64,000 bases of DNA, taken from the NCBI GenBank assembly GCA_052246295.1, contig JBQQCO010000009.1. One strand, written 5' to 3'. Below are positions 25,375 to 33,607 of the stretch, piece by piece. This stretch comes from Piscibacillus sp052246295 (GTDB lineage: Bacteria > Bacillota > Bacilli > Bacillales > Alkalibacillaceae). Every line of letters begins with the position of its first letter. Positions within the stretch are counted from its first letter, which is position 1. A program made the position numbers and the translations under genes. The notes beneath the pieces were generated by a model that did not search any database, was not told the DNA's origin, and saw only the letters and a list, made by a program, of their open reading frames with translations.

Positions 25375-27033
25375 TTAAACTCCAGTAAATTCACCAAATT
25401 CTCCTCGCAACACATTACAAATCTCTCCGACTGTTGCGTATGATTTTACAGCATCTAAAATAAATGGCATTAAATTCATTTGGTCGTCTTTAGCCGCTTC
25501 CTTAAGAGCATTTAACTTATGATCAACAACAGATTGATCTCGATTTTCTCGAACTTTTTGCACTTGTTTAACTTGATCTTTCTCTAATTGTTCATCAACT
25601 TTAAGCAAGTCTGCCTGAAGTTCCTCATCTAATTTAAAATCATTTAATCCGACTATAATATCTTCTTTTGATTCTATACGTTTCTGAGCTTCATAAGCTG
25701 ATTGATGAATTTCTCGTTGCATATATCCATCCTCAACTGCTTGAACAGCTCCACCCATTTCGTCAATTCGATCAAGATAAGCAAAAACTTCTTCCTCAAT
25801 CTTGTCCGTCATCTCTTCCACATAATAAGAACCTGCTAATGGATCAACAGTATCAGCCACACCACTTTCATGCGCAATAATTTGCTGAGTTCTTAATGCG
25901 ATACGAGCTGACTCTTCTGTTGGTAATGCTAATGCTTCATCTCTTGAATTCGTGTGAAGGCTTTGAGTGCCTCCTAATACGGCTGATAACGCTTGTAAGG
26001 CGACACGGACAATGTTGTTATCTGGTTGTTGTGCCGTTAACGTTGAGCCACCAGTTTGTGTATGAAAACGTAAGCGAAGGCTCTTTTCGTCCTTTGCATT
26101 GAACTTCTCTTTCATAATCTTTGCCCATATACGACGAGCTGCTCTAAATTTCGCCGCTTCTTCAAAGAAATTATTATGAGCATTAAAGAAGAAAGCTAAT
26201 CTTGGCGCAAACTCATCGACATCTAAACCGCTTTCAATTGCAGCTTTAACATAAGCCATTCCGTTTGCTAACGTAAATGCTACTTCTTGTACGGCCGTTG
26301 AACCTGCTTCACGAATATGATAGCCCGAAATACTAATTGTATTGAACTTCGGCACTTCTTTCGCACAATATTCAAAGATATTAGTAATAAGCCTCATGGA
26401 TGGCTTAGGTGGATAAATATAAGTACCTCGAGCAATATACTCTTTTAAAATATCATTTTGAATAGTACCTGTTATTTTTTCCTTTGGTACTCCTTGTTTT
26501 TCTGCTACGGCAATATACATACAAAGTAAAACAGACGCCGGCGCATTGATTGTCATCGATGTACTAACTTTGTCTAACGGAATCCCTTTAAGAAGTGTCT
26601 CCATATCTTCCAATGAATCTATTGCCACACCAACTTTACCAACTTCCCCTTCTGCCATGGGATCATCTGAGTCATAACCGATTTGCGTTGGTAGATCGAA
26701 AGCTACAGATAGTCCGGTTTGACCTTGATCTAATAAATAGCGAAAACGTTCATTGGTTTCTTTAGCTGAACCGAAACCTGCATACTGTCGCATCGTCCAA
26801 AAACGGCTGCGATACATCCCTGGTTGAATACCTCTTGTATAAGGATATTGTCCAGGGAAACCTAGCTTTTCTATGTATTCTTCTTCTAGCCCTTTATGCT
26901 TTGGTAAATATAATGGATCAATTTCTAAGTCTGAACTATTAACAAATGATTCTTTACGTTCAGGAAAACGTTCTTTAGTTTTAGATAGCTTCTTTTCCCA
27001 TTCTTGTTTTGCATCGTTATACTCATTCCCCAT
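25375..27033 (-). CDS. Methylmalonyl-CoA mutase, catalytic (TIM-barrel) subunit
   Basis: Isomerises (R)-methylmalonyl-CoA to succinyl-CoA with adenosylcobalamin bound by the small subunit encoded next. The 552-aa protein has YPYTRGIQPGMYRSRFWTMR, QYAGFGSAKETNERFRYLLD and LSVAFDLPTQIGYDSDDP of the substrate channel, and QTGGSTLTAQQPDNNIVR. It lacks a B12 domain at its C-terminus, ending at FGEFTGV. The start (27031-27033) has AGGGAGTTAGGAAC upstream. No MeaB/ArgK-type chaperone gene is adjacent. Confidence 0.94.
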   Translation of the reverse strand: MGNEYNDAKQEWEKKLSKTKERFPERKESFVNSSDLEIDPLYLPKHKGLEEEYIEKLGFPGQYPYTRGIQPGMYRSRFWTMRQYAGFGSAKETNERFRYLLDQGQTGLSVAFDLPTQIGYDSDDPMAEGEVGKVGVAIDSLEDMETLLKGIPLDKVSTSMTINAPASVLLCMYIAVAEKQGVPKEKITGTIQNDILKEYIARGTYIYPPKPSMRLITNIFEYCAKEVPKFNTISISGYHIREAGSTAVQEVAFTLANGMAYVKAAIESGLDVDEFAPRLAFFFNAHNNFFEEAAKFRAARRIWAKIMKEKFNAKDEKSLRLRFHTQTGGSTLTAQQPDNNIVRVALQALSAVLGGTQSLHTNSRDEALALPTEESARIALRTQQIIAHESGVADTVDPLAGSYYVEEMTDKIEEEVFAYLDRIDEMGGAVQAVEDGYMQREIHQSAYEAQKRIESKEDIIVGLNDFKLDEELQADLLKVDEQLEKDQVKQVQKVRENRDQSVVDHKLNALKEAAKDDQMNLMPFILDAVKSYATVGEICNVLRGEFGEFTGV

Positions 27034-27191
27034 GTTCCTAACTCCCTTCAAAAAAAGATCAAATTTAAAATCATTACTATTTTTAAGAATTTTCTCTCCT
27101 ATTTCTATTTTAAAGGAAAGATTCATCTTGTCCAATCCTTCATTTTCTTTTACAATAACATTAGCGTATTATTTTAGGGGAGGAATCCATC

Positions 27192-27341
27192 GTGTCTAAC
27201 AAACAGAAGAAAAAGCAGGCGCAAGCTCCTTTTTCAACACCGAGAAGAAAGCGCGCTAAATGGACAACAGTAGTGATTTGGTTAATGATTATTGCCATGC
27301 TACTTTCAACATTTACTTTCGCAGCTGCTATGTTTATATAA
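27192..27341 (+). CDS. Prli42-like/DUF4044 small membrane protein, GTG start
   Basis: A 49-aa reading frame starts at GTG (27192) eight bases after the strong site AGGGGAGG. It has a basic N-terminus (SNKQKKKQAQ, RRKRAKW) followed by one membrane span, TVVIWLMIIAMLLSTFTFAA, ending MFI. Length, charge and the span ending in a small-residue stretch resemble DUF4044 and the stressosome-associated miniprotein Prli42 of Firmicutes. It is divergent from the mutase operon and ends at a strong bidirectional terminator. Function is inferred from resemblance only. Confidence 0.75.
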   Translation: MSNKQKKKQAQAPFSTPRRKRAKWTTVVIWLMIIAMLLSTFTFAAAMFI

Positions 27342-27350
27342 AGCACACTA

Positions 27351-27380
27351 AAAAGGTATGAGCCCCGGCTCATACCTTTT
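27351..27380. terminator. Bidirectional terminator overlapping the niaR 3' end
   Basis: AAAAGGTATGAGCC (27351-27364) and GGCTCATACCTTTT (27367-27380) are perfect inverted copies around CC. One arm encodes the last residues and stop of niaR on the minus strand. Confidence 0.88.
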
Positions 27381-27909
27381 TATTTACTAAATACCCAGCT
27401 TTCTCTAAAGCTTGTTCTGCTTGATCTAATAAGTCCTCACGGTCTGCTTGTATCGTATGTAGATGAATACCATCTGTTAACTCAGATAATAATGCTGCAT
27501 TTGAAGATTGAATTTGTTCTATAAATGCCTCTACTTCTTTTCGATTAGAAATCCTAAGTTGTGCAGTAAATTCGCCATAAATAGGGTGATCAACCGTTAC
27601 ATCTTTCACAAAAACCCCATGGTCGACTAGGATATTTAATTCATTAACCGTATCTTCTGGACTGTGGTAACATGCAATGGTTCTTTCGTAGCCTTTTTGA
27701 CTACCGGAATCATGCATATAAATGTACCCCTGACTAGTGGCTAATATTGGTTCTTTCTTCGCTTTTAATAAAGCCATATCCCCTACTATTATTTGACGAC
27801 TCACACCTGCTCGTTCGGCTATTGTTCTACCTGATAAAGGTTGTTGAGATTCTCTTAATAATTTCAATATATATTCTCGTCGTTCATCGGCTGACATTTT
27901 TGCTTTCAT
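27370..27909 (-). CDS. niaR: NAD biosynthesis repressor NiaR (YrxA)
   Basis: A niacin-responsive repressor of NAD synthesis and uptake genes. The 179-aa protein has an N-terminal winged helix (ILKLLRESQQPLSGRTIAER, AGVSRQIIVGDMALLKAK) and a C-terminal 3H ligand domain with conserved histidines in IACYHSPEDTVNEL, VDHPIYGE and DGIHLHTIQ. It overlaps nifS by 26 bases and probably shares its transcript. In B. subtilis the nad genes are likewise divergent from nifS-yrxA. Confidence 0.92.
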   Translation of the reverse strand: MKAKMSADERREYILKLLRESQQPLSGRTIAERAGVSRQIIVGDMALLKAKKEPILATSQGYIYMHDSGSQKGYERTIACYHSPEDTVNELNILVDHGVFVKDVTVDHPIYGEFTAQLRISNRKEVEAFIEQIQSSNAALLSELTDGIHLHTIQADREDLLDQAEQALEKAGYLVNKKV

Positions 27910-29032
27910 ACAAGCCCTGACCTCCCTTAAATTCCTTTACCATACTAACAAGAAATTGAGCTAACTCAATCACATCTTCTTCCATTGTATCTTTTCCCAT
28001 TGAAATTCTAAAAAACTCTCTAGCTTTTTCATTTGAAACTGATTGTGCGTTTAAAGCATTAGGCTTCTTATTATATTTTACATCACAAGCACTCCCGGTT
28101 GAAATCGCAAACCCATTTCGATTACATTCTAGCATAACCCATTGTCCTTCTATCCCCTGAATCCCCATGCCAATGATAGAAGGTAATTGATCACCACGAT
28201 TGTTTTCATAAATCGTTAAATCCTCTTTGATTTCTGATAGGTGATCAAAAAATAAATTTCTAAGAAATAACACTCGCTCATTCTCCACGTCCATTTTTTC
28301 TACCATGTCATACGCAGCTGATACAAACGAGGCCACACCAGGGACATCCAACGTATTTCCTTTTAATAAAAGCGATTCTATACCATTGTTCAATCCCTCT
28401 TTTAAATATAATCCACCCAGTCTTTTAGGGCCATAAACTTTATGAGAGGACATGCTCATGCTATCTACCATAGAAGTCATGTGCTTCAAGTCAACCTTAG
28501 TAAAGCTTTGTACCGCATCCATGTGAAAATAAATATTGTGGTAATGGCATAGTTCAACGATTTCCTCTATTGGTTGTAACGTACCAATCTCACCATTCGC
28601 ATGTTGGACAATCACTAATGTCGTATCATTTCTAATTAAGGACCTTAATTCCTCAATGTCAATTTGTCCTGAAGTATTAAAACTTAAATAACTTATGTCA
28701 TAACCCTCTTCCTCTAATTGCTGACAAATATTATGAATAGAGTTATGTTCGCCTCTCGACACAATAATATGTTTACCTAAATGACGTTGCAAAATAGTCT
28801 TTATACCTAAAATATTGGACTCTGAACCGCCACTTGTAAGAAATAACTGTTCTGGTTGACATCCAATTAAGTCACTAAACTGTTTCATAAACAGTTCATA
28901 TAGTTCATTAGTCATTCCACCTAGATCATGGAGGCTATTCGCATTTGCGTAATATTGATTGGCCACTTTTTGATAGGTTTCTAAGGCAATGCCACTCATA
29001 GGTGTGGTGGCCGCATAGTCAAAATACTTCAT
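27884..29032 (-). CDS. nifS: Cysteine desulfurase NifS (NAD-pathway type)
   Basis: A PLP enzyme of 382 aa that takes sulfur from cysteine, here probably for the iron-sulfur cluster of NadA. The PLP lysine lies in SMSSHKVYGPKRLGGLYL, the sulfur-carrying Cys in STGSACDVKYNKKPN, and the cofactor His in VIVQHANGEIGTL and HMDAVQSF. N-terminus KYFDYAATTPMSGIALETY is typical. It is divergent from the nadB remnant-nadC-nadA genes, as in B. subtilis. Confidence 0.93.
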   Translation of the reverse strand: MKYFDYAATTPMSGIALETYQKVANQYYANANSLHDLGGMTNELYELFMKQFSDLIGCQPEQLFLTSGGSESNILGIKTILQRHLGKHIIVSRGEHNSIHNICQQLEEEGYDISYLSFNTSGQIDIEELRSLIRNDTTLVIVQHANGEIGTLQPIEEIVELCHYHNIYFHMDAVQSFTKVDLKHMTSMVDSMSMSSHKVYGPKRLGGLYLKEGLNNGIESLLLKGNTLDVPGVASFVSAAYDMVEKMDVENERVLFLRNLFFDHLSEIKEDLTIYENNRGDQLPSIIGMGIQGIEGQWVMLECNRNGFAISTGSACDVKYNKKPNALNAQSVSNEKAREFFRISMGKDTMEEDVIELAQFLVSMVKEFKGGQGLYESKNVSR

Positions 29033-29057
29033 GTCATCATTCCCCTAAATAAATTTC

Positions 29058-29116
29058 TGTCTTACCTCTTGTCATTTATTAAATTATATGTAAATATATA
29101 TGTCAAGACAGGTGTA
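29058..29116. promoter_or_regulatory. Candidate NiaR operators between nifS and the nad genes
   Basis: TGTCAAGACA, a perfect 10-base palindrome, lies at 29101-29110 and is followed by GGTGTA. A second TGTCTT-type element, TGTCTTACCTCTTGTCA, is at 29058-29074. NiaR sites in Bacillus nif/nad intergenic regions contain TGTCTTGACA-like cores, so both are plausible operators controlling the divergent genes. Confidence 0.5.
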
Positions 29117-29131
29117 AAAAGGAAGTTTGAC

Positions 29132-29632
29132 ATGGCGTATACAGATGTCCTTATCATAGGTAGTGGCCTTGCCGCTTTACAACTAGCAACCCAATTAGAT
29201 GACAGGTTAGACATCACTATTCTAACTAAAAGCAAATTAAAAACGAGTAATTCAGCTCTTGCTCAAGGTGGGATTTCAGCGGCTATTGACCAAGAAGATC
29301 ACCCAACAGTACATGCAATTGATACGATTCAAGCTGGATGTTATCTAAACAATCAAGATGTCGTCACTGAGATGACTCAACAAGCTCCTGAAATCATTGA
29401 ACAGTTGACTAATCAAGGTTGTCCATTCGATCAATCTAATCATCATTTTATACTTGGGAAAGAAGGCGCTCACTCTCACAGAAGAATTGTTAAATCAGGT
29501 GGGGACCAAACCGGAAAAGCCATTATTGACACTCTCATTAAGCAATTACCTTCAAATGTAAAGATTATTGAACATGCATTTGTTTATGAATTACTTACAA
29601 AGAATCCAGATGCTTTGGTGCAAAATTTATAA
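29132..29632 (+). pseudogene. nadB: L-aspartate oxidase, truncated to its N-terminal third
   Basis: NadB oxidises L-aspartate to iminoaspartate, which NadA condenses into quinolinate. The frame starts correctly (ATG 29132, AAAAAGGAAG upstream) and encodes the FAD-binding DVLIIGSGLAALQLATQL, KSNSALAQGGISAAI-like SNSALAQGGISAAIDQEDHP and EGAHSHRRIVKSGGDQTGKA. It stops after 166 aa, whereas the family has about 510-540. The missing two thirds include most of the substrate-capping and C-terminal helical domains. nadC begins 54 bases later, so this is a large deletion and not a simple frameshift. It is almost certainly inactive. Confidence 0.9.
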
Positions 29633-29686
29633 ATGCCAACAATCAATATCAGTCAATATATAGTGTTGATGAAAGTAGGTTACATA

Positions 29687-30523
29687 ATGAATATGTTACG
29701 ACTTAGAAAGCAGATTGAAGAGTTTTTTATTGAAGATGTCGGCTACCAAGATTTAACGACTGATGCGATTTTTGATCAAGAACTAGGAGAAGTACAGTTT
29801 ATTGCTAAGTCAGAAGGTTTCTTTTGTGGTGAAGATATTATACGAGTTGGTTATCAAGCCATTAATTCAGCGATTAATGTCAATATAAAGGTTACAGATG
29901 GAGAGCCACTACAAAATGGGCAACTTATAGCCTTTGCAAAAGGACCTATAAGAGATCTATTAACAGGTGAAAGAGTGATCTTAAACTTAATTCAACGAAT
30001 GAGTGGAATTACGACTAAAACAAAAAAAGCCGTTCAGCTATTAAACAGTTCACACACTAAAATTAGTGACACTAGAAAAACAACACCCGGACTAAGAATG
30101 CTTGAGAAGTTTGCTGTTAAACAAGGTGGTGGGATTAACCATCGATTTGGATTAGATCATGCTGTAATGATTAAAGATAATCATATTTTGTTTTGTGGAT
30201 CTATCACAGATGCCGTTCAAAAAGTAAAACAACAAACCGGCCATATGGTTAAAGTTGTTGTAGAAGCGGAAAATGAACAGCAAGTTAAAGAAGCAGTTGA
30301 AAACGATGTTGATTGTATTTTACTAGATAATATGAAGCCACAGAAACTATCTAACATGTTATCTTTAATCCCTTCATCCATCTTAACTGAAGCATCTGGT
30401 GGAATCACATTACAGGATTTACCTAACTACACACATATACCGGTGGATGTCATTTCATTAGGATGTCTAACACACCAAATTGAATCTTTAGATATAAGTG
30501 TAGACGTACATATTCATTCATAG
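29687..30523 (+). CDS. nadC: Nicotinate-nucleotide pyrophosphorylase (quinolinate phosphoribosyltransferase)
   Basis: Converts quinolinate and PRPP to nicotinate mononucleotide. About 278 aa from the ATG at 29687, which follows AAAGTAGGT and gives the usual N-terminus MNMLRLRKQIEEFFIEDVGYQDLTT. Active-site pieces are TRKTTPGLRMLEKFAVKQGG, HRFGLDHAVMIKDNH, VEAENEQQVKEA and LLDNMKP. A longer in-frame ORF begins at 29633 right after the nadB remnant and is unlikely to be used. The enzyme itself looks intact. Confidence 0.93.
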   Translation: MNMLRLRKQIEEFFIEDVGYQDLTTDAIFDQELGEVQFIAKSEGFFCGEDIIRVGYQAINSAINVNIKVTDGEPLQNGQLIAFAKGPIRDLLTGERVILNLIQRMSGITTKTKKAVQLLNSSHTKISDTRKTTPGLRMLEKFAVKQGGGINHRFGLDHAVMIKDNHILFCGSITDAVQKVKQQTGHMVKVVVEAENEQQVKEAVENDVDCILLDNMKPQKLSNMLSLIPSSILTEASGGITLQDLPNYTHIPVDVISLGCLTHQIESLDISVDVHIHS

Positions 30524-30535
30524 GAGGTATTTAAA

Positions 30536-31636
30536 TTGAATTTATTAACTCAGATGGAACAATCTATTTCTAAGATGCCTGAGCAATATAAAAATATGAG
30601 TCATGACGAATTAAATCACTTAATCACTTCAATAAAACAAAACCTAGGAAATGATTTATTCTTACCAGGTCACCATTATCAAAAGGAAGAAGTCATGAAT
30701 CATGCAGATGCTCGAGGTGATTCTCTTCAATTAGCTCAATTATCTGCCAATACTACTGCAAAACACATTGTCTTTTGTGGAGTACATTTTATGGCGGAGA
30801 CTGCTGACATATTATCAGAAGACCATCAGTCAGTGTATTTACCTGATTTACGTGCAGGATGTTCAATGGCAGATATGGCTGACATTAAACAAACAAAAGT
30901 TGCATGGGAAGAGTTGATGAAGTTATTTGGCGATACAATCTTACCTATGACCTATGTTAACTCAACAGCAGCCATTAAATCATTTGTAGGTCAACATGGT
31001 GGTACAACAGTCACTTCTTCTAACGCCAAGCGTGTTATGGATTGGGCATTTACCCAGAAAGAACGGTTACTCTTTTTACCAGATCAACATTTAGGTCGAA
31101 ATACGGCTTACGATCTTGGGATCCCCTTAGACCAAATGGCTGTATGGGATCCAATTTTAGAAACATTAATTTACGAAGGTAATTTAACTGACATAAAAGT
31201 TATTCTGTGGAAGGGTCACTGTTCAGTTCATGAAAATTTTACTGAACACAATATTCAACAGGTACGAGAACAGCATCAAGATATGGCAATTATAGTCCAT
31301 CCGGAATGTCGTAGAGAAGTTGTGGAGTTATCTGATTATAATGGATCTACTAAATATATTATAGATACGATTGAAGGGGCACCAAGCGGTTCGAAATGGG
31401 CTATTGGAACAGAAATGAACTTAGTAAAACGACTTATTAAAGAGAACCCAGACAAAGAAATTATCTCACTTAACCCCCATATGTGCCCATGTTTAACGAT
31501 GAACCGTATCGACCTTGCACACCTGGCGTGGTGTTTAGACTCTATTAACCAAGGCCTACCCGTTAACCAAATTAAAGTTAATGAAGATGTTTCTTATTAT
31601 TCCAAACTAGCCTTAGATCGTATGTTAAGTTTATAA
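30536..31636 (+). CDS. nadA: Quinolinate synthase A, TTG start
   Basis: Condenses iminoaspartate with dihydroxyacetone phosphate to quinolinate using a 4Fe-4S cluster. The 366-aa protein is the long Bacillus form. Cluster cysteines can be seen in LPDLRAGCSMADMA, VHPECRREVVELSD and NPHMCPCLTMNRIDLAHLAW. Translation probably starts at TTG (30536), seven bases after AGGAGGT. It is intact although nadB, which makes its substrate, is broken. Confidence 0.94.
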   Translation: MNLLTQMEQSISKMPEQYKNMSHDELNHLITSIKQNLGNDLFLPGHHYQKEEVMNHADARGDSLQLAQLSANTTAKHIVFCGVHFMAETADILSEDHQSVYLPDLRAGCSMADMADIKQTKVAWEELMKLFGDTILPMTYVNSTAAIKSFVGQHGGTTVTSSNAKRVMDWAFTQKERLLFLPDQHLGRNTAYDLGIPLDQMAVWDPILETLIYEGNLTDIKVILWKGHCSVHENFTEHNIQQVREQHQDMAIIVHPECRREVVELSDYNGSTKYIIDTIEGAPSGSKWAIGTEMNLVKRLIKENPDKEIISLNPHMCPCLTMNRIDLAHLAWCLDSINQGLPVNQIKVNEDVSYYSKLALDRMLSL

Positions 31637-31720
31637 GATGAAAGGTTTCGCGTGCATTTTGATTCGTTTAAACGACACAGGATCGCATTTCGCGTACACT
31701 TTGACTAAACTATATAATTG

Positions 31721-31760
31721 AAGCCGAATGTTGGGTGCGAACTCTTAACATCCGGCTTTT
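31721..31760 (+). terminator. Terminator of the nad operon
   Basis: AAGCCGAATGTT (31721-31732) pairs with AACATCCGGCTT (31747-31758), one wobble, then TT. Confidence 0.75.
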
Positions 31761-31794
31761 TAGCTTAATTAATATTTATATGAAGCTCTGTTTA

Positions 31795-31985
31795 AGTAGT
31801 GTTGACATAAGAACAATAAACTTGTTGATTTATGATGAGCGTAGGTGGCGACTCCTGCGGGAACAGCACGAGCTGAAAATCCCCTACAACGAACGTTGTG
31901 AGTTTTGGGAGGTTAAAGCCGTGCCCGCGGAAAGCGTCCAATGAAAGCGAATCATAATATCAACAACGAAGTTGAACTTAGCCTT
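31795..31985. repeat. MITE-like Bacillaceae interspersed repeat
   Basis: About 190 bases with imperfect inverted ends: AACTTGTTGATTTATGAT on the left against AACTTCGTTGTTGATATTATG (read inward, split around GTTGTTGATATTATGAT) on the right. The body is GC-rich with GCGACTCCTGCGGGAACAGC and GCCCGCGGAAAGCGTCC. I recognise the GACTCCTGCGGGA/CCGCGGAAAGCGTCC pair as a motif repeated widely in Bacillaceae genomes. A single end recurs at 11818-11882. It encodes no transposase. Confidence 0.7.
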
Positions 31986-31989
31986 GTAA

Positions 31990-32943
31990 TTAAATATCAC
32001 TCTTTTTGTAGGAACGTTTTAAAATTAAATATTGTTCAATTTCATTTAATAACAAATACAAATTAGCCCGTTCTTCAAATGCCTGTCGATTAGCGGGCAA
32101 CTCTTCTCGATTAAATTGTTTTCGTATGTTATTTAATTGCTCCAAATACTTAATCGCTGTGTTTTTAGGTTGCACATGATCAGCAAGGTTTTCAAACAAT
32201 TCTCCAATGTAATAATACTCATCATCTGTTGCATGAATTCGACTAATCAAAGGTAACATTCTCTCTAGAATTTCAAATTGCTTTTGTCTCATGTGGAAGT
32301 AATGATAATAAGGATGATGACTTCTTAATAAGTGATTATCCACATCACGAGACGCTAGGTCGTTCGCTTTATCTAATAGTTGTGATACTTTTGTCAGCTC
32401 TGCACCCGTCCAAGAATGATCCCCTGTTTTTAAGAAATGGGCAATCTCTTTTAATATAATAGAGAAATTCTCTTCTACTTCTTTTTGTACTTCTTCTAAA
32501 TTTGACTCTAAACTTGGCATATATAAGTTTAATATTAGTGCCACTCCGATACCTACGAGAAGAAGAACTATTTCATTTACAAGCAAATCGACTGTCACAT
32601 TTCCAGCACCATAAACATGCAAAATAATAACCGAACTCGTAATAACACCTTCAGTAATTTTTAATTTCACGGTAATGGGTATAAAAATTAATAAAACTAA
32701 TCCAACTGTTAATGGAAAATAACCAACTGTCTCAAAAAGTACACTTGATACAGCCAAGCCAATAATACATGCGTAAAAACGATACCACGCATTAAGAATT
32801 GAGCTTCTCCTTGTAACTTTAATACATAAAATAGTTAGTATTGCTGCAGATATAAAATTATCTAAATTTAGTAGTTGCGCAATAAATATAGAGACTGGAG
32901 CACCAATAGCTGTTTTGATTGTTCTTGAACCAATCTTTAACAT
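31990..32943 (-). CDS. DUF939/aromatic acid exporter family membrane protein (YqjA-like)
   Basis: A 317-aa membrane protein. Four or five hydrophobic segments fill residues 10-135 (IKTAIGAPVSIFIAQLLNLD, FISAAILTILCIKVT, AVSSVLFETVGYFPLTVGLV, GVITSSVIILHVYGAG, IVLLLVGIGVALILNLY). A cytoplasmic, largely helical C-terminal domain with ELLKKEE-like acidic and charged helices follows. This is the layout of the ArAE/FUSC-related DUF939 family. The substrate is not known. It lies beside brxB as yqjA lies near yqiW in B. subtilis. Confidence 0.82.
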   Translation of the reverse strand: MLKIGSRTIKTAIGAPVSIFIAQLLNLDNFISAAILTILCIKVTRRSSILNAWYRFYACIIGLAVSSVLFETVGYFPLTVGLVLLIFIPITVKLKITEGVITSSVIILHVYGAGNVTVDLLVNEIVLLLVGIGVALILNLYMPSLESNLEEVQKEVEENFSIILKEIAHFLKTGDHSWTGAELTKVSQLLDKANDLASRDVDNHLLRSHHPYYHYFHMRQKQFEILERMLPLISRIHATDDEYYYIGELFENLADHVQPKNTAIKYLEQLNNIRKQFNREELPANRQAFEERANLYLLLNEIEQYLILKRSYKKSDI

Positions 32944-33000
32944 GATTGTTCCTCTCTTATGTTCTTTTTAATTACACTATAACGCAAAATAAAATTATTG

Positions 33001-33035
33001 AAAAAGAAAAAGGTGGTATGTAACCACCTTTTTCT
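33001..33035 (-). terminator. Terminator of brxB
   Basis: GAAAAAGGTGGT and ACCACCTTTTTC are perfect inverted copies around a short loop, directly past the brxB stop. Confidence 0.85.
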
Positions 33036-33466
33036 TAGTATTCTTCACAATATTCATCAAATAATGATTGTAATTGCTGGACAACTTCCATTGGTGTTGA
33101 GCTTTCAATTTCATGACGCTCAACCATTTTTTGTATCTTACCATCTTTAAGTAGTGCGAATGAAGGTGAAGATGGCGGGTAACCTTCAAAAAATTCTCTT
33201 GCTCTTTCAGTAGCTTCACGATCTTGCCCTGCAAATACAGTCACTAAATAATCTGGACGATGGTCATGATGGATTGCGTTAGCTGCTGCTGGACGAGCTA
33301 CACCACCAGCACAACCACATGTAGAGTTAACCATCACTAGTGTTGTACCTTTGCGAGCAAATGCTTCATCTACTTCTTCTGGAGTTGTTAAGTTTTCAAA
33401 CCCCGCTTCGTTAATCTCTGTACGAGCTTGATTAACAAAGTCTTGCATATAAATGTTGAAATCCAT
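33035..33466 (-). CDS. brxB: Bacilliredoxin BrxB (YqiW)
   Basis: A thioredoxin-like protein of the BrxA/BrxB family that removes bacillithiol from S-bacillithiolated proteins. The 143-aa chain has the unusual Cys-Gly-Cys redox motif at residues 50-52 in VNSTCGCAGGVARPAAA. The N-terminus MDFNIYMQDFVNQAR and FEGYPPSSPSFALLKDG match the family. BrxB rather than BrxA is favoured by its position between the bkd operon and yqjA, as for B. subtilis yqiW. Confidence 0.9.
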   Translation of the reverse strand: MDFNIYMQDFVNQARTEINEAGFENLTTPEEVDEAFARKGTTLVMVNSTCGCAGGVARPAAANAIHHDHRPDYLVTVFAGQDREATERAREFFEGYPPSSPSFALLKDGKIQKMVERHEIESSTPMEVVQQLQSLFDEYCEEY

Positions 33467-33563
33467 TCTAAATGGCTCCTTTTTTCTCAGTTTTAATAGT
33501 TCAATATAATCCTATCAATTTTATGTCTGTCTTTCAATTATATTGCAATTTTCAGAGGAATGA

Positions 33564-33597
33564 AAATAGATGGCAAAGATTTCCTGCCATCTATTTC
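33564..33597 (-). terminator. Terminator of the bkd operon
   Basis: AAATAGATGGCA and TGCCATCTATTT form a perfect stem just after the bkdB stop (minus strand). Confidence 0.85.
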
Positions 33598-33607
33598 GAT
33601 CGTTATA

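Larger units (their letters stand above)
31637..31989. other. Gene-free stretch between convergent nadA and DUF939 gene
   Basis: This 353-base gap holds two 20-base near-repeats beginning TTTCGCGT (31646-31665 and 31688-31707), the nadA terminator (31721-31760) and a repeat element (31795-31985). I see no credible gene; a 69-codon frame from 31735 only crosses the terminator and repeat. Confidence 0.7.

Noticed and set aside
29132..29686. Frameshift or sequencing error as cause of the short nadB
   Set aside because: Only 54 bases separate the stop from nadC, so the missing 350 or so codons are not there in any frame. A deletion is the better explanation.
31735..31944. 69-codon plus-strand frame
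   Set aside because: It runs through the nadA terminator and the MITE-like repeat and has no ribosome site.
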